DNA of 43,282 bases from Bordetella parapertussis (GTDB lineage Bacteria > Pseudomonadota > Gammaproteobacteria > Burkholderiales > SG8-39): NCBI GenBank assembly GCA_945906975.1, contig CAMDRY010000001.1:1-43282 (forward strand), read 5' to 3'. A model generated the notes under the pieces. That model searched no databases. It worked only from the letters and a program-made list of their open reading frames with translations, and was not told where the DNA came from. Positions 8,489 to 16,837 of this stretch are shown piece after piece. Position numbers and translations under genes: made by a program. Each line of letters opens with the position of its first letter. Position 1 is the first letter of the stretch.

Positions 8489-9010
8489 ATGAGCACCCCT
8501 GCAAACAAGATCAAAACAGCGCCACGCAGCACCTTGACGATAGAAGAGCTGCGCGACTTCATCGAAAACGAAGCCGACCTACTTGACGAGCAACGCTTCG
8601 ACCAATGGGTTGCGCTCTACGCCGAGGACGCCGTGTACTGGGCGCCGGCAAAGCCGGACCAGACGAACTGGCTCGATCACGTGTCACTCTTCTACGATGA
8701 CAAGCACACGATGAAGACACGCGTCCAGCGACTGAAGCACCCGATGATCCACTGTCAGGATCCCAAGTCCAACTGCGTACGCGTGCTGTCCAACTTCAAA
8801 GTCGAGTGGGCCTCGGACGACGGCAACGAATATCGCGTGCGTTCCAAATTCCTGATGCTCGAGGACCGTCAGGGTGCCGATCGGCGGGTCTTCGGCGGCC
8901 GCTACACCCATACCCTGCGACGCACCGGTGCAGGCCTGGAGATCGTGCTGAAAAAAGTCGAGCTTACCAACTGCGACCAGCGTTTTCCGATGCTTACGCA
9001 GCCGTTCTAA
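8489..9010 (+). CDS. Ring-hydroxylating oxygenase, beta subunit 1
   Basis: This 173-residue NTF2-like small subunit has LTIEELRDFIENEADLLDEQ and the beta-subunit block FDQWVALYAEDAVYWAP (about 38-54). RVQRLKHPMIHCQDPKSN, then RVLSNFKVEW, and a C-terminal KKVELTNCDQ follow. Beta subunits form the (alpha beta)3 mushroom and mainly stabilise the enzyme. I took ATG 8489, which has AAAGGA eight bases upstream, over an in-frame start at 8441 inside the alpha gene. It begins 23 bases after the alpha stop. Clearly paired with alpha subunit 1. Confidence 0.93.
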   Translation: MSTPANKIKTAPRSTLTIEELRDFIENEADLLDEQRFDQWVALYAEDAVYWAPAKPDQTNWLDHVSLFYDDKHTMKTRVQRLKHPMIHCQDPKSNCVRVLSNFKVEWASDDGNEYRVRSKFLMLEDRQGADRRVFGGRYTHTLRRTGAGLEIVLKKVELTNCDQRFPMLTQPF

Positions 9011-9111
9011 ACAATGCAGAATCAATATAAAGTGCTGAAGTTCGGCCAAAAATGCGGTAAGAGCGCACTGACGCGCAGCCACAAAGAGGTTTTTCAACGG
9101 AGATTGCCACA

Positions 9112-10086
9112 ATGATCAAGTCACCTCGCCTTCGGGCATGCATCATCCTCGCCTGCGCGACCCTGTTCGCGACGGTCGCCTCAGCCCAGACCTATCCGGC
9201 CAAATCGGTTCGCATGATCGTGCCCTACACGCCAGGCGGAGCACCAGACGTACTCGCACGCCTACTGGGTCAGCGTCTGACCGAATCCATGGGACAGCAA
9301 TTTGTCGTCGAAAACCGGCCCGGTGCCGGCGGCATCTCCGCGGCTGAAACGTCGGCAAAATCCCCCCCGGACGGCTATGTGATGTTCTTCTCGGACATCC
9401 AGCAATTGGCCATCAATCCGTACATGTTCAACAAACTGCCCTACGATCCGGCCAAGGACTTTGCGCCCGTAACGCTGGCCGGATCCATCCCCTTGTTCAT
9501 CGTCGCGCAATCCTCACTCAACATAAACACACTTCCCGAACTCGTCACCTACGCCAAGGCCAATCCTGGAAAACTCACCTACGGTTCGGCCGGAATCGGC
9601 AGCATCCACCACATCACCATGGAATCGCTCAAGGCGGCGCTGGGCCTGGACATCGTGCACGTGCCCTACAAGGGCACCGGCCAGGCTGTGCCCGCGTTCA
9701 TAGGCGGAGAAGTGTCGCTCGTCGTGTCCGCCTACCCCGCGCTTGCAGCCCACGTTAAAACCGGCAAGGCAAAATTCGTCGCCATCACTTCCAGCAACCG
9801 CATGCCACAGGCGCCTGAGGCGGCACCCGTGGCAGACATGGTGCCGGGATTCAATTTCAGCTCAGAATTGGGTGTCGTAGTTCCGGCAGGCACACCGCCA
9901 GCCATCGTATCGCGACTCAACGCGGAAATCGGCAAAGCGCTGCAACACCCCGAGGTCAACCAGAAACTGACGACGATGGGCTTTGTGCTGATTGCCAATT
10001 CCCCCGAAGCCTACGCAGAAAATATCCGCAGCAACCTGCAGATTTTCTCCAAAGCGGTAAAGATTTCCGGAGCAAAGTCGGAATAA
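9112..10086 (+). CDS. Bug/TctC-family periplasmic solute receptor
   Basis: This 324-residue receptor has a signal peptide ending ATVASAQ, then TYPAKSVRMIVPYTPGGAPD, ENRPGAGGIS and PPDGYVMFFS, the usual family blocks. It sits 101 bases downstream of the first Rieske beta gene and is followed by a second receptor. It therefore probably delivers the substrate of this cluster to a membrane transporter encoded elsewhere. A CGGAGA ribosome site precedes the ATG. The loop PGGAPDVLARLLG differs from the PGGGNDLLAREIG of the next receptor, so the two likely bind different ligands or conformers. No membrane components are nearby. Confidence 0.93.
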   Translation: MIKSPRLRACIILACATLFATVASAQTYPAKSVRMIVPYTPGGAPDVLARLLGQRLTESMGQQFVVENRPGAGGISAAETSAKSPPDGYVMFFSDIQQLAINPYMFNKLPYDPAKDFAPVTLAGSIPLFIVAQSSLNINTLPELVTYAKANPGKLTYGSAGIGSIHHITMESLKAALGLDIVHVPYKGTGQAVPAFIGGEVSLVVSAYPALAAHVKTGKAKFVAITSSNRMPQAPEAAPVADMVPGFNFSSELGVVVPAGTPPAIVSRLNAEIGKALQHPEVNQKLTTMGFVLIANSPEAYAENIRSNLQIFSKAVKISGAKSE

Positions 10087-10237
10087 CCTGACGCGATGCC
10101 CAAATAGATGCGCCCACCGCGGATGAGGCTGTCTTGCCAAAGACACAACGGACACGCACAGCAAGAAGCCAGGTAGACACGGGCAAACCCGCCCACTCGA
10201 ACAGTACAGAAATATCGCTTTTGTGGAGAGTACAAGC

Positions 10238-11200
10238 ATGACTATTTCCAACCGTCTTGCCGTCTGCCTGCTGGCAGCCTGGTTTGCTACGCCGGCCATG
10301 GCGCAAACCTACCCCAACAAACCCATCCGCTTCATCGTGCCGTTTGCGCCCGGTGGCGGTAACGATCTGCTCGCACGCGAAATCGGACAGGAACTTCAAA
10401 AGCGGGTCGGGCAAGCGGTGATTGTGGAAAACAAGGCCGGCGCCGGTGGAACCATAGGCGGCGACTTCGTCGCCAAGGCCCCCGCCGACGGCTATACCAT
10501 CCTAATGGCCGCCAACAGCATAGCCATCAACGCCGTCCTGGCGCGCAACTCACCCTATGACCTCATCAAGGACTTCACCGGAATCGCACGCGTCGCGACC
10601 ATCCCGATTGCATTGGTAGTCACACCGGATGTCCCCGCAAAAAACGTGCAAGAGTTGATTGCACACCTGAAATCGGCACCCGGTAAATTAAATTACGCAT
10701 CGGCGGGTCCGGGCACAGTGCAGCATCTCGCAGCCGAACTTTTTCAGGCCACGACAAAAACGAAGATGGAGCATATCCCCTTCAAAGGCGCGACGCAGAT
10801 GGTGCCCGACATGCTCGCCGGCCGCGTACAAGTGCTGTTTGGCGCGATCAACACCTTACTGCAGCCGATGAAGCTCAACCAGTTACGCGGGCTTGCGACG
10901 ACAGGCACGACGCGCTCGGCAGTCGCGCCGGAACTACCAGCCGTGGCCGAAACGGTGCCTGGATACAACGTCGACCTTTGGTACGGCGTGCTTGCGCCGG
11001 CCGCGACGCCAACAGAGATCGTGGCGAAGCTAAACGAAGAGATTTCGGCGATCATGAAAGACCCCAAGATGAAACAACGTCTTGCCGTACACGGCCTCGA
11101 GATAGATCTCAGTACCCCGCAGGCATTCACACAGCAGATAAAGTCGGATGTAGCGCGCTGGACTGAGGTGGTGAAAGAAAACGGCATCAGAATCGACTAG
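10238..11200 (+). CDS. Bug/TctC-family periplasmic solute receptor
   Basis: This 320-residue receptor has a signal peptide ending WFATPAMAQ and the family blocks TYPNKPIRFIVPFAPGGGND, VENKAGAGGTIGGDF and PADGYTILMAAN. ATG 10238 is preceded by GGAGAG at a spacing of seven. An in-frame GTG at 10223 overlaps that ribosome site and is less likely. It is the second of two adjacent receptors in the Rieske cluster. Bug receptors work with TctAB-type or other membrane partners, and some act as signalling receptors. None of the partners is in this window. Confidence 0.93.
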   Translation: MTISNRLAVCLLAAWFATPAMAQTYPNKPIRFIVPFAPGGGNDLLAREIGQELQKRVGQAVIVENKAGAGGTIGGDFVAKAPADGYTILMAANSIAINAVLARNSPYDLIKDFTGIARVATIPIALVVTPDVPAKNVQELIAHLKSAPGKLNYASAGPGTVQHLAAELFQATTKTKMEHIPFKGATQMVPDMLAGRVQVLFGAINTLLQPMKLNQLRGLATTGTTRSAVAPELPAVAETVPGYNVDLWYGVLAPAATPTEIVAKLNEEISAIMKDPKMKQRLAVHGLEIDLSTPQAFTQQIKSDVARWTEVVKENGIRID

Positions 11201-11266
11201 GCAAACATCGCGCTTGTCGGCTCAAGCCGCCATCCGTGATCCCTGATCCCTTGAAATGGAAAAGCA

Positions 11267-12040
11267 ATGAACCTGAGCGCCGTCAAATCCCCGCAACAAG
11301 TCCGTGATCGCGTATCCGAGCAGGAATGGGCGGCACGCGTGGACCTCGCAGCCTGTCACCGGCTGCTCGCCCACGCCGGCGTCAACGACCTGACCTATAA
11401 CCACCTGTCGATGCGCGTTCCGGGGGAGCCAAACCACCTGCTGATCAAGCCAATGACCATGATGTTCGAGGAGATCACGGCGTCTAGCCTGCTCAAATTC
11501 GACCTCGACGGAAATCCCCTGCAAGATAGCCCGCCGCTACGCGGCGGTGGCCTCGTCATTCATGCCGGCGTGCTCAAGGCGCGCCCCGATCTGAACGCCG
11601 TTTTCCACACCCACACGCCTGCCAACATGGGCGTGGCATCGCAGAAACACGGGCTGCTGATGATCAATCAGCACGCCGTTGGCTTTTACAGGCGCATCGC
11701 CTACCACGACTTCGGTGGCTTCGAATTCAATATGGAAATGCGCGACCCGCTGGTCGAGAGCCTGGGCCTGATGCGAATCGCACTGCTGCGCAACCACGGC
11801 TCGCTCGTGTGTGGCCGTACGGTGCAAGAAGCCTTTGTCGATCACCATTACCTTGAGACAGCCTGCCGCGGCCAGATCGCCGCATTGGCGGGCGGTGCGG
11901 AATACACGCTGATAGACGAAAAGGTGTGCGAGTTCGCAGTGCAGCAGGTCGAAAATTTGGATCCGCAGCTGGCGCGCTCCAAGAACTGGGACGCCTGCAT
12001 ACGACAGGCCTCCCGACTGGATCCAACGTTCCGCGAATAG
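11267..12040 (+). CDS. Class II aldolase/adducin-family protein
   Basis: This 257-residue protein has the zinc histidines His114 and His116 (AVFHTHTPAN) and His177 (LLRNHGSLVCG) of the class II aldolase/adducin domain. The Glu found in fuculose-phosphate aldolases (P-S-S-E-W-R-x-H) is replaced: here the segment reads RGGGLVIHAG, with Gly95 at that position. That places it with the adducin-like bacterial group, some of which are decarboxylases or lyases of aromatic pathways. An AATGGAAA ribosome region precedes the ATG. It lies between the Bug receptor and the second Rieske pair, so it likely acts on a ring-hydroxylated or cleaved intermediate. Confidence 0.88.
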   Translation: MNLSAVKSPQQVRDRVSEQEWAARVDLAACHRLLAHAGVNDLTYNHLSMRVPGEPNHLLIKPMTMMFEEITASSLLKFDLDGNPLQDSPPLRGGGLVIHAGVLKARPDLNAVFHTHTPANMGVASQKHGLLMINQHAVGFYRRIAYHDFGGFEFNMEMRDPLVESLGLMRIALLRNHGSLVCGRTVQEAFVDHHYLETACRGQIAALAGGAEYTLIDEKVCEFAVQQVENLDPQLARSKNWDACIRQASRLDPTFRE

Positions 12041-12108
12041 GCGGGCAGGCCATCGCGAGCCGATACGGCTCGAACGCAACGCGCAAGTCCCTTTTGCAGG
12101 AATCGAAC

Positions 12109-13458
12109 ATGCCCCCTATGGACATCAGCAACTACCTGGACGACCGCCGGGACGACGGCGTATTCCGCGTGCATCGCAAGGCATTTTCTGACGAGGCCTT
12201 GTTTGAACTCGAGCAGAAACATATTTTCGAGCGCACCTGGTCCTTCCTTGGACTCGATAGCCAGCTGCCCAAGGCCAACGACTTCATAACCGGCAGCATA
12301 GGTCGCACCTCGGTCATCGTCGCACGCGATCCAAAGGGGCGGCTTGGCGCTTTTCTGAACGCCTGCCGCCACAAGGGCGCCCTCGTCTGCCGGACCGAAA
12401 GCGGCAATGGAAAATACCTGGTGTGCGCTTATCACGGATGGGCGTACAACACCGCCGGTGAAAGCGTTGACATCAAGGATCGCGAGGCGGGGTGCTACAG
12501 CGAGGGCTTTGACAAGGACGACCATAACTTACTGCCACTGCCGCGCTTTGAATCCTACAAAGGACTTTTATTTGGAAGCCTGAACCCTGACGTGCCGCCG
12601 TTGCGGGAATTTCTCGGTGAGATAACGGCACTGCTCGACCTTGCAATGGATCAGGGCCCGCAGGGGATGGAATTCGTCCCGGGACGCATCATCTACACCT
12701 ATGACGCCAATTGGAAACTCCAGATGGACAACGGCAACGACTTCTATCACCTGACATCCACACATCCGAGCCTGATGGCGGTGGTCGAACGCCGCGTACA
12801 GGCAAAAGCCGGCAATCTCGAGGCCAAACAGTTCGACTGGAGTAAGCGCTTTACACAGCAAGGCGGCAGCTTCACGTTTAAAAACGGCCACACCTCGACC
12901 TGGCTTAACCAGGGGCAACCTGAAAACCGCCCGATTTTTAACACGATCGAAGAGGCGAAATCCCGCATCGGGGCAACGCGGGCCGAATGGATGCTAAAGC
13001 TGCGCAACCTGACCATATTCCCAAACATGCAAATCGCCGACTCGACCTCGCTGCTGATCCGCACCTTCCGGCCGCTGGCAGTCGACAAGACTGAAATGCG
13101 GGTATGGTGCCTTGCCCCGGTGGGCGAAGCGCCGCAGATAAGAGCATGGCGCCTGCGCCAGTTTGAAGATTTTTTCAATGTCAGTGGCATGGCCACCCCG
13201 GACGACACCACCATCTACGAAGATGCCCAGGTCGGATTTCAGAGCGCCGGGCTTGACTGGTTGCAAGGCTACCAACGTGGCATGAAAGCCGAAACCCCGG
13301 GCGCCAACGCCAGTGCCGCTGAATTGCAGATGACGCCAGTCGCCAGCACACAGGGGCCCTACGACATGCAAACCGAAACCTGCTTCCATGCAACTTACCG
13401 GGAGTGGGGCAGGCTGCTGCAGACGGGCATAGCCGGAACAAAGCCTTATGGAATTTGA
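12109..13458 (+). CDS. Rieske ring-hydroxylating oxygenase, alpha subunit 2
   Basis: This 449-residue large subunit has Rieske ligands Cys86, His88, Cys106 and His109 (LNACRHKGALVC ... LVCAYHGWAYN). Catalytic iron ligands are His214 and His219 in NDFYHLTSTHP, with bridging Asp211. It is a distant paralogue of alpha subunit 1 (YHPAACH versus YHLTSTH), not a recent duplicate. I chose ATG 12109, which is preceded by GCAGGA. The open frame extends upstream into the aldolase gene, but that part is not conserved-looking. The beta gene overlaps its end by 11 bases. Substrate unknown; benzoate/anthranilate-dioxygenase-like. Confidence 0.95.
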   Translation: MPPMDISNYLDDRRDDGVFRVHRKAFSDEALFELEQKHIFERTWSFLGLDSQLPKANDFITGSIGRTSVIVARDPKGRLGAFLNACRHKGALVCRTESGNGKYLVCAYHGWAYNTAGESVDIKDREAGCYSEGFDKDDHNLLPLPRFESYKGLLFGSLNPDVPPLREFLGEITALLDLAMDQGPQGMEFVPGRIIYTYDANWKLQMDNGNDFYHLTSTHPSLMAVVERRVQAKAGNLEAKQFDWSKRFTQQGGSFTFKNGHTSTWLNQGQPENRPIFNTIEEAKSRIGATRAEWMLKLRNLTIFPNMQIADSTSLLIRTFRPLAVDKTEMRVWCLAPVGEAPQIRAWRLRQFEDFFNVSGMATPDDTTIYEDAQVGFQSAGLDWLQGYQRGMKAETPGANASAAELQMTPVASTQGPYDMQTETCFHATYREWGRLLQTGIAGTKPYGI

Positions 13459-13954
13459 CATGGACAGCAAATACGAACTCGGTCGGCAAATACCCTTTCG
13501 CGAGGCAGCCTACCTTGACGACCGGCAATGGGATGAATGGCTTGCGCTGTTTTCCACCGATTGCGAGTACTGGGTGCCATCCTGGCTCACCGAGGAAAAT
13601 CTATCGACAGACCCGCAAAAAGAAATCGCACATATTTACTATGCCAGCCGCGCGGGCCTGGAGGACCGCATCGTGCGTATCCGTTCGGGACGATCCCCGG
13701 CCACCACCCCGCTTCGACGCACCACCCACATCCTTGGCTCCGTGCTCGTCATCGAGCAAGGTGCCCACTCGATGAAATTGCGCTCCAGTTGGTCATGCCA
13801 CGTTTTCGAGCAACGTCACAAAAAAACCACCACCCTGTTCGGTCATGCAGAATACACGCTGAGCCTTCAGGGCGATGATTGGCGCATCAGGGCAAAGAAA
13901 ACCATACTTCAAAACGACTATCTACCCTCGATGGTGGATATTTACTGCATTTGA
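13448..13954 (+). CDS. Ring-hydroxylating oxygenase, beta subunit 2
   Basis: This small subunit of 164-168 residues belongs to the NTF2-like beta family. It has FREAAYLDDRQWDEWLALF, CEYWVPSW, DRIVRIRSGRSPATTP with RRTTHILGSV, and a C-terminal RAKKTILQNDYLP. The first ATG (13448) overlaps the alpha stop by 11 bases. A second in-frame ATG at 13460 sits just after it, and either could be used by translational coupling. It resembles BenB/AntB-like subunits in general layout. It ends the plus-strand cluster, 32 bases before the end of the convergent second ridA-like gene. Confidence 0.93.
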   Translation: MEFDMDSKYELGRQIPFREAAYLDDRQWDEWLALFSTDCEYWVPSWLTEENLSTDPQKEIAHIYYASRAGLEDRIVRIRSGRSPATTPLRRTTHILGSVLVIEQGAHSMKLRSSWSCHVFEQRHKKTTTLFGHAEYTLSLQGDDWRIRAKKTILQNDYLPSMVDIYCI

Positions 13955-13986
13955 ACGACAACACCCGGGGACGGCATATTGCACGT

Positions 13987-14391
13987 TCAAGCTGCGGCGC
14001 CCGCGCCAATCACACCGGTAGCGCTCACTTCGATCAGCAGTTGCGGCAGGAAGAGCGAATGCACGCAAACCAGCGTCGAGCACGGAAAGTCGCCGCTAAA
14101 AAATTCGGATCGGGCCTTCCAGAAATCCGGCTGGTGGCGCATGTCGGTGGTGTAAACAGTCATCGTCATGACATCGTCGATGGTGCCGCCGGAGGCCTCC
14201 ATCAAGGCCTTGATGTAGCCGAAAATGATACGCGACTGCTCATAGGCGTCGTTCCCGCCGAGGGGCCGAGCTTGCTCGTCCCATGCGACCATCCCGGAGA
14301 TGAATACTTGGTCTCCGACTTTCTTGCAGTTGGTGTAACTGCGCGGTTTGGGCTCAGGCACGCCGGGGGCCGATATTTTTTCGTAACGCAT
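13987..14391 (-). CDS. RidA-family protein lacking the catalytic arginine
   Basis: This 134-residue RidA/YjgF fold protein contains VFISGMVAWDEQARPLGGND, MTMTVYTTDMRHQPDF and a C-terminal LLIEVSATGVIGAG. At the position of the RidA catalytic arginine it has VCVHSLFLPQ, with Ser112. It therefore belongs to an Rid subgroup without canonical deaminase chemistry. It is on the minus strand, just downstream of the MFS transporter gene and convergent to the Rieske cluster. It is divergent in sequence from the RidA at 4531. It may act on, or bind, another intermediate of the same pathway. Confidence 0.9.
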   Translation of the reverse strand: MRYEKISAPGVPEPKPRSYTNCKKVGDQVFISGMVAWDEQARPLGGNDAYEQSRIIFGYIKALMEASGGTIDDVMTMTVYTTDMRHQPDFWKARSEFFSGDFPCSTLVCVHSLFLPQLLIEVSATGVIGAGAAA

Positions 14392-14430
14392 GTATGCTCC
14401 TTGAGGGGGAAACGGATTGATGCAGCCGGG

Positions 14431-15690
14431 TCAGACGGATCTCGCACGCAGCTGCAGGCGCTGAGTCTGCACAATGAGCAGGACACTGACCGACAGCAAT
14501 ACAGCGAGCGTGAGCAAAGCACCGCCGGACTGCCCGCGATCAAGCTGCCAGCCGATCAACACCGGGGCGATGGCCGCTCCAAGGTCAAGGCCCGAATAGA
14601 CGAATCCGTAGACCTTGCCGCGACTCTCTGGCGGCGCCGCATCGCGTACGATCAGGTCGCGCGCCGGAAGGACCACCCCGAGGGCAAAGCCGGAAACTGC
14701 GGCAGTCGCCAGCAACAATGCCTGCGGGACGACTCCGCTCGCAAGGAGCAGGTAGAACAGCGCCAGCGCCGCAACACCGGCTGCGGTGACACGCTCCGGA
14801 TGGCGGGTGCGCGTGGCGACAAAGCCTCCGGTGAATGTTCCCGCCGCGCTACCGAGCAAATACGCGGTCAATGCCGAACTGGCCAGCAGGAGTGGCGCAT
14901 CATAAAGCGAGCGCAGCACAGGGATGAGGTAGTTCTGCGTACCCACCATCGAAATCGACAGCAATACGAAAAACACAAAGCACAGGAGCACGCGCGGCGC
15001 CAGCAGCACGCGCAAGCTCCCGGCTGCGGCGGTGCCGCCAGGGGTGGCGGTGCGAATATCGGTGCGCAAGGCGTCACGCTGCCACAGCAGCAGCAAAACA
15101 ATCGCGCCTCCCAGCAAGCCGGCGCCAAGCAGCGCGGAACGCCAGCCGAACGCTGCCATGGCGACCGTGTACACCGGCGCCATCGCCCACCCCAAATGCC
15201 CGCCGATGTTGTGAACACTAAAGGCATGACCGAGGCGCGATGGATTTACGCGTGCGTTCAATACGGCGAAATCCGCCGGGTGAAAAACGCTGTTGCCCAG
15301 ACCCGCCACCAATGCCGCCAGGATCAGCAGCGGATAGGACGGCGCGAATGCGGCGAGGATAATGCCGCTGGAAAGCAAGGCCACGCCCCACAACAGCACG
15401 CGCCCTCCGCCGAAACGGTCGGCAAGCACACCAGCCACCGTTTGAAAACCACCGGAGATAATGAAAAACAGCGTCATCACGAAGCCAAGCTCCGTATAAC
15501 CGACGCCAAACTCCTCCTTGAGCAGCGGGAACATGGGTGGGATCACGAGCTGGAAAAAATGGCTGGCGAGGTGCGCAATCCCGATCAGCCCGATGGTGCG
15601 CACATCGGCGCGCAGCGTCGAAGCAGTATTCAAACGGGGACTTTCTTTAGTGTTATGAGCTTCATTATAGCCTTGCGCAGAGGGTGCCAT
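14431..15690 (-). CDS. MFS transporter
   Basis: This inner-membrane permease of about 419 residues has twelve hydrophobic segments. It starts IGLIGIAHLASHFFQLVIPP, with the MFS loop motif VLADRFGGGRVLLWG after helix 2-3 and a second half opening LLLASSALTAYLLGSAAGTF. It resembles FsrA/NarK-like or sugar-phosphate-type MFS exporters in its N-terminal HLASHFFQ. The start is uncertain: ATG 15690 is used here, and TTG 15633 is an alternative closer to the first helix. The longer open frame upstream is not membrane-like. It is followed on the same strand by the second RidA gene, so uptake or efflux of the cluster's substrate is plausible. Confidence 0.87.
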   Translation of the reverse strand: MAPSAQGYNEAHNTKESPRLNTASTLRADVRTIGLIGIAHLASHFFQLVIPPMFPLLKEEFGVGYTELGFVMTLFFIISGGFQTVAGVLADRFGGGRVLLWGVALLSSGIILAAFAPSYPLLILAALVAGLGNSVFHPADFAVLNARVNPSRLGHAFSVHNIGGHLGWAMAPVYTVAMAAFGWRSALLGAGLLGGAIVLLLLWQRDALRTDIRTATPGGTAAAGSLRVLLAPRVLLCFVFFVLLSISMVGTQNYLIPVLRSLYDAPLLLASSALTAYLLGSAAGTFTGGFVATRTRHPERVTAAGVAALALFYLLLASGVVPQALLLATAAVSGFALGVVLPARDLIVRDAAPPESRGKVYGFVYSGLDLGAAIAPVLIGWQLDRGQSGGALLTLAVLLSVSVLLIVQTQRLQLRARSV

Positions 15691-15922
15691 GCCGCCTAAA
15701 AACCGATCCGGTACAACGCATTCACAGCGACGCCAGAGGGGAAAATCCGTTAAGCTTTTGCGGCTGCATACCGGCGCCGGGCAATGCCGCGGGAACACAC
15801 AATTCCAGCGTGCCATGCCCATCGAACAATAAAAAGCCGCCACTCGCAAACACCACCACCCGCCGACACACCCATCCGAATCAACCTCACCCAGCGGGCG
15901 ACTGCCCGTCAAAGGACTTCTT

Positions 15923-16801
15923 TTGCAAACCCGAATCCCCGTCAACACAGCTTACGCCATCGGTGTCGCATTCGCGTACGCCCTGGTCTCCATTTTTGTC
16001 CGGCTGGCTTACGATGGGGGCAGTAACGTGCTCACGGTCATCACCGCGCGTGCGCTGTTCGTGCTGGTGGCGCTGTGGTCTTATCTGGCCTGGAGCGGAG
16101 CAAAGTGGCGCCTGCCTGCCAACGAGCGCAATATCTCGCTCGCCCTGGGGGTGCTGCTCGCGCTGTCGAATTTTCTCCTCAACCAAGCCATCGCCCTCCT
16201 GCCCGTTTCCAACGCCTTGCTCATTTTTTACACTTACCCGGTGTTGCTGAGCATAGTCAGCTGGATGACCGGCAAGGAAAAACCAACACTGCGTGTCGCC
16301 GCCGCGCTGATCCTGTCGCTTATAGGACTGGCACTGACGCTGCAGGCAAAGGGCGGCCCGCTTGACCCGCTGGGTCTTGCGTACGCGATATCGGCCGCGA
16401 CAAGCTGGAGTGGCCTGATGTACCTGTCGGGTTGGATGCTGGGCGGCCGCAAGTCTCAAACACACACCCTGCACATGATCATGTCCGCAACCGGCATTTT
16501 CGTCCTTGCATGCGTCATTACCGGCGATGTGGTGCTTCCGGCGACAACTAGCGGATGGATAGGCTTTGCCGGTGCGCCCCTCGCCTACTTTGTGGCGATT
16601 GTGGGCACCATGACGGCGATCAGCGTGTTGGGTGCCGTGCGCACCGGATTTTTCATGAACTTCGAGGCGGTGGGTTTGATCCTTTTCGCCGCGCTGATAC
16701 TCGAGCAATACATGAATCCTCTGCAACTGCTCGGCGCCGCGCTGGTGATCGTGTCGATGTTCGTTTTCAACGCTTCGCCACGGCCTGCATCAAAAAACTG
16801 A
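15923..16801 (+). CDS. EamA-family (DMT) transporter
   Basis: This 292-residue protein has ten predicted membrane helices in two EamA repeats: AYAIGVAFAYALVSIFVRLA at the start and PLDPLGLAYAISAATSWSGL opening the second half. These are drug/metabolite transporter superfamily exporters, often of amino acids or small metabolites. The start is TTG at 15923 with AAAGGA six bases upstream. It diverges from the MFS gene across 232 bases, where I see no recognisable operator. It converges with the hydrolase at 16838. Substrate not predictable. Confidence 0.9.
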   Translation: MQTRIPVNTAYAIGVAFAYALVSIFVRLAYDGGSNVLTVITARALFVLVALWSYLAWSGAKWRLPANERNISLALGVLLALSNFLLNQAIALLPVSNALLIFYTYPVLLSIVSWMTGKEKPTLRVAAALILSLIGLALTLQAKGGPLDPLGLAYAISAATSWSGLMYLSGWMLGGRKSQTHTLHMIMSATGIFVLACVITGDVVLPATTSGWIGFAGAPLAYFVAIVGTMTAISVLGAVRTGFFMNFEAVGLILFAALILEQYMNPLQLLGAALVIVSMFVFNASPRPASKN

Positions 16802-16837
16802 AACTCGCCAGCACCGGGGCAATAGGCTCCCACGTCA

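Noticed and set aside
11926..12108. Upstream extension of the second Rieske alpha frame
   Set aside because: It overlaps the aldolase gene, and ATG 12109 has its own ribosome site; the extension has no oxygenase-like sequence.
13879..15699. 606-codon plus-strand open frame
   Set aside because: Antisense to the RidA and MFS genes; the translation is rich in Arg, Gln and Gly with no membrane or domain pattern.
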